Assembly (NCBI GenBank): GCA_016839985.1
Contig: JAEOTG010000210.1
Coordinates: 1 to 9,620, forward strand
Length of the DNA stretch: 9,620 nucleotides
Origin: Candidatus Heimdallarchaeota archaeon
GTDB taxonomy: Archaea > Asgardarchaeota > Heimdallarchaeia > Heimdallarchaeales > Heimdallarchaeaceae
Direction of reading: 5' to 3'
Both the position numbers and the translations under genes were made by a program. Numbering within the stretch: position 1 is the first letter of the stretch; every line of letters starts with the position of its first letter. Below, piece after piece: positions 1-5,905 of this stretch. The notes under the pieces were generated by a model. That model did no database searches and was not told where the DNA came from. It saw only the letters and a list, made by a program, of their open reading frames with translations.

Positions 1-5
1 AAAAA

Positions 6-45
6 GTGACCAATTTGTGACCATCAGTTTCAAAAATAGTGACCA
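6..45 (+). repeat. Three direct GTGACCA repeats, candidate operator
   Basis: The heptamer GTGACCA occurs at 6-12, 17-23 and 39-45. Copies start 11 and 22 bases apart, so all would lie on about the same face of the helix; the slot at 28 is unoccupied. The array lies just upstream of the first gene (TTG at 82) and of the AT-rich stretch at 51-65 that could hold its TATA box. Binding of a regulator is inference. The window begins only 5 bases before the first copy, so more copies may lie outside. Confidence 0.5.
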
Positions 46-68
46 ATCAATAGTTAATTAGAAAAACT

Positions 69-75
69 GAGGTGA
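69..75 (+). promoter_or_regulatory. Shine-Dalgarno site supporting a TTG start
   Basis: GAGGTGA ends 6 bases before the TTG at 82 and matches the usual complement of the archaeal 16S rRNA 3' end (GGTGATC type). It is the main reason for accepting the TTG as the start of the first gene. Confidence 0.6.
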
Positions 76-81
76 AACAAA

Positions 82-459
82 TTGGATATAAATGAACTTG
101 GTGATAAATTGAGTGAAGAAATAGAAAAAGAGGTTAAGAAAGCAAAGAGCAAATCTTCTTCTGATGCTGAAGAAGTTAAAGAGATGCTAGGTGTTGTTTC
201 AAAACAAGTTCCTGATTTAGTTAAGAACATATTTGGAGCAATATATGACCCATCTATAGCTGAAAACTATGGTAAGGGGATAGGTTCTCTCTATAAAGAA
301 CTTCAAGAACAAGGTTTACCTGAAGATATGGTTAGAGAAATTGTTTTGAATTTTTCTAAATCCTTTGATGTTATGGGATCTGCTCTAAAAAGCATACCTA
401 AAGAAATCGAAAAAGAAGTAAAACTAAAGACAAAGAAAGAAGAAGAAGAAGAAGACTAA
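82..459 (+). CDS. Small acidic helical protein of unknown function, first gene of a three-gene operon
   Basis: I do not recognise a named family. The 125-residue product has no signal peptide or membrane segment and should be cytosolic. It is rich in Lys and Glu and looks mostly helical, and it ends in a run of acidic residues. The heptapeptide EIEKEVK occurs near both ends (residues 13-19 and 108-114), like two copies of a charged helix flanking a more hydrophobic core. Residues 74-92 hold the pattern L-x3-G-L-P-x-D-M-x-R-E-I-x3-F-S, which recurs in the next protein. The start is TTG, chosen because of the Shine-Dalgarno at 69-75. The next gene starts at most 22 bases after the stop, so the two are probably co-transcribed. 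A partner or scaffold role for the membrane protein next door is inference only. Confidence 0.75.
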   Translation: MDINELGDKLSEEIEKEVKKAKSKSSSDAEEVKEMLGVVSKQVPDLVKNIFGAIYDPSIAENYGKGIGSLYKELQEQGLPEDMVREIVLNFSKSFDVMGSALKSIPKEIEKEVKLKTKKEEEEED

Positions 460-468
460 AAAAATGCC

Positions 469-475
469 AAAGGTG
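469..475 (+). promoter_or_regulatory. Shine-Dalgarno site deciding the start at 482
   Basis: AAAGGTG ends 6 bases before the ATG at 482, nearly the same geometry as the site of the previous gene. The in-frame ATG at 464 lies upstream of this motif and has no such site before it, so 482 is the better start. Confidence 0.55.
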
Positions 476-481
476 CAAAGC

Positions 482-796
482 ATGTCAAAAACCTTGTGGT
501 CGATTTTTTGGTCGACCCTTTATATTACTTATATGGGTATATGGTTCCCTTATTTCTTCTTATATCTCATAATCTTTAGCTCCATTAAGATGTCGAGAAA
601 CAAAGGAAGAATTAGAAAAAAGCTAAAACAAAGTGGAATCCCACGAGATCTAAGAAGAGATATAGCAAACTCGTATAGCAATGGATTAAGTTTGAGTAAA
701 ATGGTGGAGTACTCTAATATTCAAACTTCTTTTAAAGGGGAAAAAGAACTTATTAAAATAACTGTAAAAAAAGCAGTTAGTAAAGTCAAGGAATAA
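482..796 (+). CDS. Small membrane protein sharing a helical module with the upstream gene
   Basis: The 104-residue product has an aromatic-rich hydrophobic stretch at residues 5-35, enough for one long or two short membrane segments. A strongly basic soluble part follows, probably cytoplasmic by the positive-inside rule. Residues 48-66 read L-K-Q-S-G-I-P-R-D-L-R-R-D-I-x3-Y-S and align without gaps to residues 74-92 of the preceding protein: L, G, P, D, R, I and S are identical and most of the rest conservative. There is no family I can name. An alternative ATG at 464 would add 6 residues but lacks a ribosome-binding site. The gene lies between the acidic protein and the winged-helix protein in one tight operon. 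The basic tail here and the acidic tail next door could pair, which is inference. Confidence 0.72.
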   Translation: MSKTLWSIFWSTLYITYMGIWFPYFFLYLIIFSSIKMSRNKGRIRKKLKQSGIPRDLRRDIANSYSNGLSLSKMVEYSNIQTSFKGEKELIKITVKKAVSKVKE

Positions 797-826
797 GACT
801 CAAATTAATCTGTAAGTGAGAAATTT

Positions 827-1300
827 ATGTCTGAAGATGAATCTTTAGAAAATAGGATAACAGAGTTAGAAGAGAAAATTAATTATGTTATTCTTCAGAT
901 TAATAATCTTCAACACAAAGTTTCTGATTCTAATCCTGAACTCAAGGAAATGATGAATCTTCTGCAAATTCTAACTTCTACTTTAAAGATTTCAAAAGCA
1001 CCATTTACTCTTTTATCTCAAACTCTTTCTATGAAAGATAGAGTCTTGGAGATACATCCTGATATAAAGTTTGATGAGATTTCAAAAGCAATTATAGTAG
1101 CTTTAGAAAGAAAAAAGAGATTAAATATTTCACAATTAACTGAGCAAGTAAGAAAAGAAAGAGGTTCAGCCTCAAGAAGAATTGTCCGAGAGAGAGTGGA
1201 GAAACTGATAGCCCAGGGAGTTATCAGAGAAATAGATATAGGTTATGGAAGGCAGATAGAACTTATACCATTAGAGGAAAAAGAAGAAGAAAATAACTAA
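827..1300 (+). CDS. Coiled-coil winged-helix protein, likely transcription regulator
   Basis: The product has 157 residues. Residues 4-33 have a heptad pattern with I/L/V at a and d positions, suggesting a dimerising coiled coil. Residues 85-147 look like a winged helix: a first helix (SKAIIVALERKKR), a helix-turn-helix (LNISQLTEQVRKERGSASRR), a recognition-type helix and a basic wing ending IREIDIGYGRQIEL. The C-terminus is acidic. The segment 38-75 between them is helical and unassigned. It would bind DNA in the cytosol, probably as a dimer. The gene lies 30 bases after the membrane gene with a weak GTGAG site at 816-820, and is likely the last gene of the operon. The GTGACCA repeats at the operon head would be a natural target for autoregulation, which is inference. 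Confidence 0.75.
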   Translation: MSEDESLENRITELEEKINYVILQINNLQHKVSDSNPELKEMMNLLQILTSTLKISKAPFTLLSQTLSMKDRVLEIHPDIKFDEISKAIIVALERKKRLNISQLTEQVRKERGSASRRIVRERVEKLIAQGVIREIDIGYGRQIELIPLEEKEEENN

Positions 1301-1306
1301 TTTTAG

Positions 1307-1336
1307 AAAAAAAAAGAGAAGAATTTATCTTCTCTT
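1307..1336 (-). terminator. Hairpin plus T-tract terminator
   Basis: AAGAGAAGA (1314-1322) and TCTTCTCTT (1328-1336) form a perfect 9-bp stem with the loop ATTTA. Read on the minus strand, the stem is followed by nine T (A-run at 1307-1315, partly in the stem). It overlaps the stop codon of the minus-strand gene ending at 1325, so it fits that gene best. The plus-strand operon, ending at 1300, meets only a short TTTT at 1301-1304 before the same hairpin. Confidence 0.5.
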
Positions 1337-2329
1337 AAAGTAGTAAGAAACTCTTACAATTGCAATAGCTAATAATGGCAAAATAACTGCTGCAATCCAG
1401 GAATAAGCTGTTTCTGCTACTCCGGAATCGTCTGTTCCAATTGAGGGGTCATAAATGATACTATCAGCGTGTTCAAAACTTAAGAATATTTGAAGTATTC
1501 CATCACCAGTACTTGAATGTGATGCATTCACACTTCCATATCTATATTGTGATTCATATGTGTTTCGAATTCTAGATTGATTTGCATATCCAAAGAAGGC
1601 TCCATTTCCATCTTTTTCAAATTTAAGTATCTGTTTTATTTGATTCGCTTTTTCAACAAGTTTTTGCTCATTGTTTGTTGTATTTACAGTAGTATCAATA
1701 ACTTGGTTGCTTTGATTTTTACATTGACTTCCATTTTCAGGAGTAATATCAAATCGAAGTGCTAAAAGACTATCAACTTCTTGCCATGGCCATCCATTAA
1801 TATAGATATCGAATTTAAATTCTGCTCCACCCATTAATTCGTAACCTTCAATAACTTGATCTTCAAGATATAGATGCATAGCTATAGTAATTTCTAAATC
1901 GTTATAGATTGCACCGATTATAGTATCTGATGTAAAATTAAAGTGTGCAGCTGTTGTTACACCACCATTTTCTTCAACATCAAAACCACTGAATGTCCAT
2001 TGAATACTTGACAATGAGAGAGGAGGAGTCCCTACAAGAGATTCATTGTATTGAAATGCACCATCAGCATTGAGATCTTGATATTCATGTAACTGTTTGA
2101 ACATTACATTAACACTATACCCTGATACTAGTTTATAGTGAAATGTTGGTATGCTTCCTAAAGCATTTACACTTACAGTTACATTAGCAGTCTCAATTTT
2201 TGCTATTCCATTCTTATATTCATAAGTTATCCCTTGATCAGGAGCTGCTTGAATTTGCATACTTGCGAACAAGAGTATAACAATGCTTAATCCAATTAAT
2301 ACTTGTTTTGCTTTCATTTTTTTCGCCAA
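1325..2329 (-). CDS. Secreted, C-terminally membrane-anchored protein with an EF-hand loop
   Basis: The product has 334 residues. A signal peptide (basic start, hydrophobic 10-23, likely cleavage near the QAA at 27-29) and a C-terminal membrane helix (about 309-327) with basic tail SYYFKRR predict a large extracellular domain tethered to the membrane. The body is beta-rich and has many N-x-S/T sequons (for example N49, N95, N131, N199, N205). Residues 85-96 (D-L-N-A-D-G-A-F-Q-Y-N-E) form a textbook EF-hand/dockerin-type calcium loop with ligands D85, N87, D89 and E96. A second D-G-N-G at 240-243 is incomplete. The start is TTG at 2329; an in-frame ATG at 2317 would remove 4 residues and keep the signal peptide, and cannot be excluded. 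It is divergent from the regulator gene at 2448. Its function is unknown; calcium-dependent surface structure or adhesion is inference. Confidence 0.75.
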   Translation of the reverse strand: MAKKMKAKQVLIGLSIVILLFASMQIQAAPDQGITYEYKNGIAKIETANVTVSVNALGSIPTFHYKLVSGYSVNVMFKQLHEYQDLNADGAFQYNESLVGTPPLSLSSIQWTFSGFDVEENGGVTTAAHFNFTSDTIIGAIYNDLEITIAMHLYLEDQVIEGYELMGGAEFKFDIYINGWPWQEVDSLLALRFDITPENGSQCKNQSNQVIDTTVNTTNNEQKLVEKANQIKQILKFEKDGNGAFFGYANQSRIRNTYESQYRYGSVNASHSSTGDGILQIFLSFEHADSIIYDPSIGTDDSGVAETAYSWIAAVILPLLAIAIVRVSYYFKRR

Positions 2330-2347
2330 GATTTAAGTCTCTTAGCA

Positions 2348-2356
2348 AATTTAATA
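2348..2356 (-). promoter_or_regulatory. TATA-like box for the secreted-protein gene
   Basis: The minus strand reads TATTAAATT here. The box centre is about 23 bases from the TTG at 2329 and about 35 from the ATG at 2317, so transcription would begin at or just after the TTG. This leaves the choice of start open. Confidence 0.35.
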
Positions 2357-2380
2357 CATGTTTATTTATTCTTCTAAATT

Positions 2381-2403
2381 AATGAACTTTAAAATTTTAA
2401 AGT
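2381..2403. promoter_or_regulatory. 18-bp perfect palindrome, candidate operator
   Basis: ACTTTAAAATTTTAAAGT at 2386-2403 equals its own reverse complement. It lies in the divergent promoter region between the secreted-protein gene and the winged-helix membrane protein, about 15 bases upstream of the latter's TATA box. The flank plus left half (AATGAACTTTAAAA, 2381-2394) recurs exactly at 3277-3290. A dimeric winged-helix protein, probably the product of the gene at 2448, is the obvious candidate ligand (inference). Confidence 0.5.
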
Positions 2404-2417
2404 AGAGATAGAGTTAA

Positions 2418-2428
2418 AATTATATATC
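2418..2428 (+). promoter_or_regulatory. TATA box of a leaderless promoter
   Basis: AATTATATATC is centred about 24 bases before the ATG at 2448, the spacing expected if the transcript begins at or next to the start codon. No Shine-Dalgarno precedes the ATG, in agreement. Confidence 0.5.
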
Positions 2429-2447
2429 AGAGTTTTGTAAATAATCC

Positions 2448-3266
2448 ATGAATACAATGATTGGAGATGATGAACAAACTCAAAAAATGAAAGTTTTATC
2501 AAATCCAATCAGACAAAAGATTCTAAAAACCATTTCAGATCAAGGATCCATTTCCTTTTCTTTGCTGAAAGAAGAACTAGAAATGACTGATGGGAATTTA
2601 TTCTATCATCTGAAAAGCTTAGATAAATTCATACAAAAAGATCAACAGAATTTCTATAAACTGAATGAAGAAGGGAAATCAATAGTATATACTATTTTCC
2701 ATGAAGAAGCAATTCCTGTAGTCGAACCAAAGAAAGCATCTTGGTTCTTGGATAAAATAACTTTTCCAAATATATTTTACTATTTCTTTGGAGAGCCTGT
2801 TAGAAGTTTAATAGAATTGAATATTTTATTAATAATCACAGCATGGTTATTTGGAGTATCAAGTTCATATTTCAGCTCTATTGAAAGCATGTTCTTGGGA
2901 GGACCCATCATTAATGCATTTATCTCATTTATTCATTGGTATTTGTATTTGTTGTTGATATTCGCAGTACTCAAAATACTTAGATATGAGACTAATTTCA
3001 AAGAATTATGGATTGGAGTTTTTGTAGGCATTATCCCTTATATCATCTACTTGCTTCCAACTGGAATCCTTTATTATACAAATACACCTACAGATAATTG
3101 GATTGGTATAATTCTTAATATTGTATTTATAATATGCAAAATATATTCAACAATTCTTGTAACTCAAGGTATCAATCTATCATCTGATTGTAAGAAATAT
3201 CATGCATTAATACTAGCAGGTATTCTCATCTTGATGGATTACATCTACCTCATGGTGATTTTATGA
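2448..3266 (+). CDS. ArsR-like winged-helix regulator fused to a five-helix membrane domain
   Basis: The product has 272 residues. Residues 14-83 form an ArsR/PadR-like winged helix: first helix with S-N-P-I-R-Q-K-I-L (18-26), a helix-turn-helix at about 36-60 with the typical T-D-G-N-L-F-Y-H-L-K-S-L recognition segment, then a wing (FYKLNEEGKSIVY). After a linker, five hydrophobic segments follow at about 121-142, 155-178, 187-210, 217-242 and 251-272. The length and five-segment layout resemble Yip1-type domains, but I see no decisive motif. The protein would bind DNA from the inner face of the membrane as a one-component regulator. The start is ATG 2448 behind a TATA box with no leader; ATG 2457 is possible. 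The flanking secreted-protein genes and the shared palindrome/14-mer suggest it controls them and itself. Confidence 0.8.
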   Translation: MNTMIGDDEQTQKMKVLSNPIRQKILKTISDQGSISFSLLKEELEMTDGNLFYHLKSLDKFIQKDQQNFYKLNEEGKSIVYTIFHEEAIPVVEPKKASWFLDKITFPNIFYYFFGEPVRSLIELNILLIITAWLFGVSSSYFSSIESMFLGGPIINAFISFIHWYLYLLLIFAVLKILRYETNFKELWIGVFVGIIPYIIYLLPTGILYYTNTPTDNWIGIILNIVFIICKIYSTILVTQGINLSSDCKKYHALILAGILILMDYIYLMVIL

Positions 3267-3276
3267 GAAGTAATGA

Positions 3277-3290
3277 AATGAACTTTAAAA
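3277..3290 (+). promoter_or_regulatory. 14-base repeat of the upstream operator region
   Basis: AATGAACTTTAAAA is identical to 2381-2394. The first copy begins 67 bases before the regulator's ATG (2448), this one 72 bases before the ATG at 3349. Only the left half of the palindrome is present; beyond it the sequence continues as A-rich. It is a candidate half-site for the same regulator (inference). Confidence 0.45.
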
Positions 3291-3348
3291 AAATAAATAG
3301 GAAGAATAAAAACAACTTAGGAGAATATAATATATAGAAGTGAATAAA

Positions 3349-4005
3349 ATGAATGGAAGAGATAAAATTACAATTGTAATGGTCTTACTGATTTTATCTG
3401 GGATTCCAATTGCCACTTTAATTACAGTTAGAGATTATGACCAAATTATCACACAATTCAATGATTTCATTAATGACCCTTTTGCATGGAATGCGTTTAA
3501 TGAGGGAATGTTAAATCTGTATTTCTCAGGCTATACTACTGACAATTCTAGTCCAATTTTATCAGTTACATACGAATCAATGCCTTCATATGAAGAATAC
3601 AGTTTATTAATAACAATTAATTATATAAAAATTCGAATACAAGGAGAAATCACATTATTAGATTTGACATCAGAACCAATCATTATCGATTTGAAAGCAT
3701 TGAATAATACAGTTGAATTATTTGATTCTATTGATTTACCTGAAGGAGTATATTCTGCGATACATTTCTTCTATGATCGAGAAATAATTGCTGATACAAG
3801 TCAAGGAAATAAAACATTTAATGCTCAAGGAAGTGATTTTTTCACAATCCCGTTCTTTCAAAGTATGACTAATAATACTCAAATGCAATTAACAATAAAT
3901 AAACAACAAGAAACTAATTTACTTTTATCATTTCAAATGCAGATTAGATGGCAAACTAACATTATCTTTCCTCATATTTTTGGATACCTTTCTTTTTCGA
4001 AATAG
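3349..4005 (+). CDS. Membrane-anchored or secreted protein, weakly DUF4382-like
   Basis: The product has 218 residues. A short basic start followed by a hydrophobic segment (7-27) is a signal peptide or signal anchor, and no C-terminal anchor follows. The rest is beta-rich with sequons (N66, N119, N154, N175), as expected outside the cell. Residues 129-200 (D-L-P-E-G-V-Y-S-A-I-H-F onward to LLLSFQMQ) resemble the second half of DUF4382-type domains, where 'L-x-x-G-x-Y-x-x-I-R' is followed by a strand ending in a hydrophobic run; this is a weak match from memory. A GTG at 3340 would add three residues. I favour ATG 3349 because of the TATA-like AATATAAT at 3324-3331 and the GTGA at 3340-3343. 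It shares a 14-base upstream element with the regulator gene before it. Confidence 0.7.
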   Translation: MNGRDKITIVMVLLILSGIPIATLITVRDYDQIITQFNDFINDPFAWNAFNEGMLNLYFSGYTTDNSSPILSVTYESMPSYEEYSLLITINYIKIRIQGEITLLDLTSEPIIIDLKALNNTVELFDSIDLPEGVYSAIHFFYDREIIADTSQGNKTFNAQGSDFFTIPFFQSMTNNTQMQLTINKQQETNLLLSFQMQIRWQTNIIFPHIFGYLSFSK

Positions 4006-4019
4006 ATGTAATTCTTAAT

Positions 4020-4946
4020 TTATTTCCAAACTGTTTTCATTACTCGTCTATAATTTTCTTCAGATAGCTTTTCCAATTCTTTACTTGTATAACCATTTTC
4101 TTCAAGATATTTCAATAGTTTAGTAAAATAACTTACATCTTTTACTACTTCAGGAACTGTTGCTCCATCGAAATCTGATCCAAAGCTCACATGATTAATT
4201 CCTGCTAATTCAACAATTTTGTCAATATGTTTCTTTATCGTCTCTAATGTAATTTCATTTTTCTTTTCTTTCGATATTAAGAAACTTGTTACAAAATTTA
4301 CTCCTATTGTTCCATTATTATCTTTAATTGCTTCTATTTGTTCATCTTTCAAGTTTCTTATATGATTGCATAAAGAAAAAGCATTACTATGAGATGCTAT
4401 AATTGGTTTAGACGCTATCTCTATTACATCCCAAAATGATTTTTCATTCAAATGACTAACATCTACTATAATCCCCAAAATTTCCATTTCTTTTACTAAT
4501 TCTCTTCCTTCTGCTGTAAGTCCTCTTTCCGAATTTTTACCTACTCCTGTAGAAAATTTATTAAGATTCGACCAGCTTAAACCCATGCTTCGTAATCCTA
4601 ATCGATAATAGTTTCTTAGATTATGAAATTCCGAATCTATCCCCCCTGATCCTTCAAAATGAAGGATTGCTCCAATTTTATTATCTTTTTTACATTGATC
4701 TAAATCTTCTACTTTTTTTATTTGCTGTAACTCATTTTCAAGTTCATTAACTAGTTTGAACCAATCATCTACTCCTTTTGATAACACATAATCACTAACT
4801 GCGGGATAAATCGCAAAAAAAGCAGCTAAGACATTTCCTTTTCTTAATCTAGGAAGATCAACATGACCCATTTCTGATTCTTCACTGAATTGTCTTTGTT
4901 GCCTTCTTAATGTATATAAAACATCAGTATGCCCATCTATAATCAT
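4020..4946 (-). CDS. Membrane dipeptidase family (peptidase M19) metallohydrolase
   Basis: The 308-residue product spans the renal dipeptidase (M19) TIM-barrel family, slightly shorter than usual. Expected binuclear zinc ligands are present: H6 and D8 in D-G-H-T-D, bridging E99 in H-F-E-G, H165 in V-D-V-S-H, H186 in A-S-H-S-N-A, and the acid D258 in F-G-S-D-F-D-G. The segment S-W-S-N-L-N-x-x-S-T-G (124-134) and R-N-L-K-D-E-Q-I-E-A-I (197-207) are also family hallmarks. Known members hydrolyse dipeptides, often with a D-residue at the C-terminal side, and some act on beta-lactams; the substrate here is unknown. There is no signal peptide, so it should be cytosolic, unlike the mammalian GPI-anchored enzyme. 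It is convergent with the previous gene, 14 bases apart. A possible role is recycling of peptides (inference). Confidence 0.9.
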   Translation of the reverse strand: MIIDGHTDVLYTLRRQQRQFSEESEMGHVDLPRLRKGNVLAAFFAIYPAVSDYVLSKGVDDWFKLVNELENELQQIKKVEDLDQCKKDNKIGAILHFEGSGGIDSEFHNLRNYYRLGLRSMGLSWSNLNKFSTGVGKNSERGLTAEGRELVKEMEILGIIVDVSHLNEKSFWDVIEIASKPIIASHSNAFSLCNHIRNLKDEQIEAIKDNNGTIGVNFVTSFLISKEKKNEITLETIKKHIDKIVELAGINHVSFGSDFDGATVPEVVKDVSYFTKLLKYLEENGYTSKELEKLSEENYRRVMKTVWK

Positions 4947-5019
4947 ACCATATCAGATAAATTAATCAATAAAAGCCTTTAGGATTATTCTCAAACATTT
5001 TCGTTTTAGAAGCTAATTA

Positions 5020-5847
5020 TTATAATATATTCAATCTTTTTAGAATAACAAGAACGGATAAAGTTGTTGTAGGATCAAACTCTTCTCCATCTTCTGATGT
5101 CCATCTTCCATCAACCATCTGTCTTGGTAATATTATTTGTATTATTTTTTCCACTAGATTATGTTTTTCCAATCCTGTGTGTATGAAACTTTCAATCATC
5201 CACACTAGAGATGATGAAGGATAATTCTGAAGTTGGAGTGTATTTAATAGTTCTCTCCCTCTTGCAGAAATTGGATCATCCTCACTTCTTTTACTTATGA
5301 AAACAGGTATACTATTCCACAATGCATGTGGATAACTACTGAATCCTTTTTCATCATCCCATTTTCTAAGAAGGAATTCCAGTCCTTTGTTTATAGAATC
5401 TTCAGCTTGAGATTTCTTTGATCCTAGTAGGAAGTTTATAGTTATCGCTGTACAGTATATTTGATTAGATTCGAATCCTGTGCTTTCCCACATCGCACAT
5501 TCCAATTTATTAATTTCTGGAGGTTCTTCAAAAAGACCATCTTCTTTTTGCTGTCCAATCAAAAATTCAACTGCTTTATCTAATTCTTCACTAATAAGTT
5601 CATGCAAATTAAGGAGTAGTAAATCTTTGAAAAACATAATAGTTGAACCCATAGTACTTATTGCACCTTCTTGGAATCTATAGGGTATCCCTCCATCTTC
5701 ATTTTGCATCTTTAATTGTTCTTTTAGCATTGATTCAGCTTCTTCTTTTTCATCAAGGATGAAATGAAGCTTGTATTTCTCTACATCTTTAGTTTTGTTT
5801 CTAACAAAATCTATAGCTTTCTCAAAATCAAAGATAGAATCATTCAT
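5020..5847 (-). CDS. Terpenoid cyclase/prenyltransferase alpha-alpha toroid fold protein
   Basis: The product has 275 residues, made of helical pairs separated by turns of the prenyltransferase/squalene-oxidase repeat type: K-M-Q-N-E-D-G-G-I-P-Y (46-56), G-Q-Q-K-E-D-G-L-F (98-106), W-D-D-E-K-G-F-S-S-Y (163-172) and R-Q-M-V-D-G-R-W (242-249), with T-T-T-L-S-V-L-V-I-L-K-R-L closing the last pair. This predicts the (alpha/alpha) barrel of squalene cyclases and prenyltransferase beta subunits. It is about half the length of a squalene-hopene cyclase, and I see no D-x-D-D-T-A-type catalytic motif and no clear zinc ligands of protein prenyltransferases, so enzymatic activity is doubtful. There is no signal peptide. 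The start is ATG 5847; a TTG at 5850 would add one residue. The TATA-like box at 5869-5877 fits ATG 5847 as a leaderless start. Function unknown. Confidence 0.75.
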   Translation of the reverse strand: MNDSIFDFEKAIDFVRNKTKDVEKYKLHFILDEKEEAESMLKEQLKMQNEDGGIPYRFQEGAISTMGSTIMFFKDLLLLNLHELISEELDKAVEFLIGQQKEDGLFEEPPEINKLECAMWESTGFESNQIYCTAITINFLLGSKKSQAEDSINKGLEFLLRKWDDEKGFSSYPHALWNSIPVFISKRSEDDPISARGRELLNTLQLQNYPSSSLVWMIESFIHTGLEKHNLVEKIIQIILPRQMVDGRWTSEDGEEFDPTTTLSVLVILKRLNIL

Positions 5848-5868
5848 CAATAATAGTTGTATAAAATA

Positions 5869-5877
5869 TTACTTAAA
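5869..5877 (-). promoter_or_regulatory. TATA-like box of a leaderless promoter
   Basis: The minus strand reads TTTAAGTAA at 22-30 bases before the ATG at 5847. The spacing fits transcription starting at the start codon, and no Shine-Dalgarno is visible. Confidence 0.4.
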
Positions 5878-5905
5878 CCTTGTGAGAAATAACTAAATAA
5901 AAAGA

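Noticed and set aside
497..516. Repeated TGGTCGA within the small membrane-protein gene
   Set aside because: Explained by two Trp-Ser codon pairs in the membrane segment; no reason to see a regulatory site.
1577..1765. Plus-strand open frame of 62 codons
   Set aside because: Lies wholly inside the minus-strand secreted-protein gene; low-complexity Ile/Phe/Ser product and no promoter or ribosome site.
4947..5019. Search for a hairpin or operator upstream of the M19 peptidase gene
   Set aside because: Only AT-rich sequence with a weak TATA-like TTTTATTGA on the minus strand and no convincing repeat.
5480..5683. Plus-strand open frame of 67 codons
   Set aside because: Antisense to the toroid-fold protein, whose repeat motifs support the other strand; Ser-rich shadow translation.
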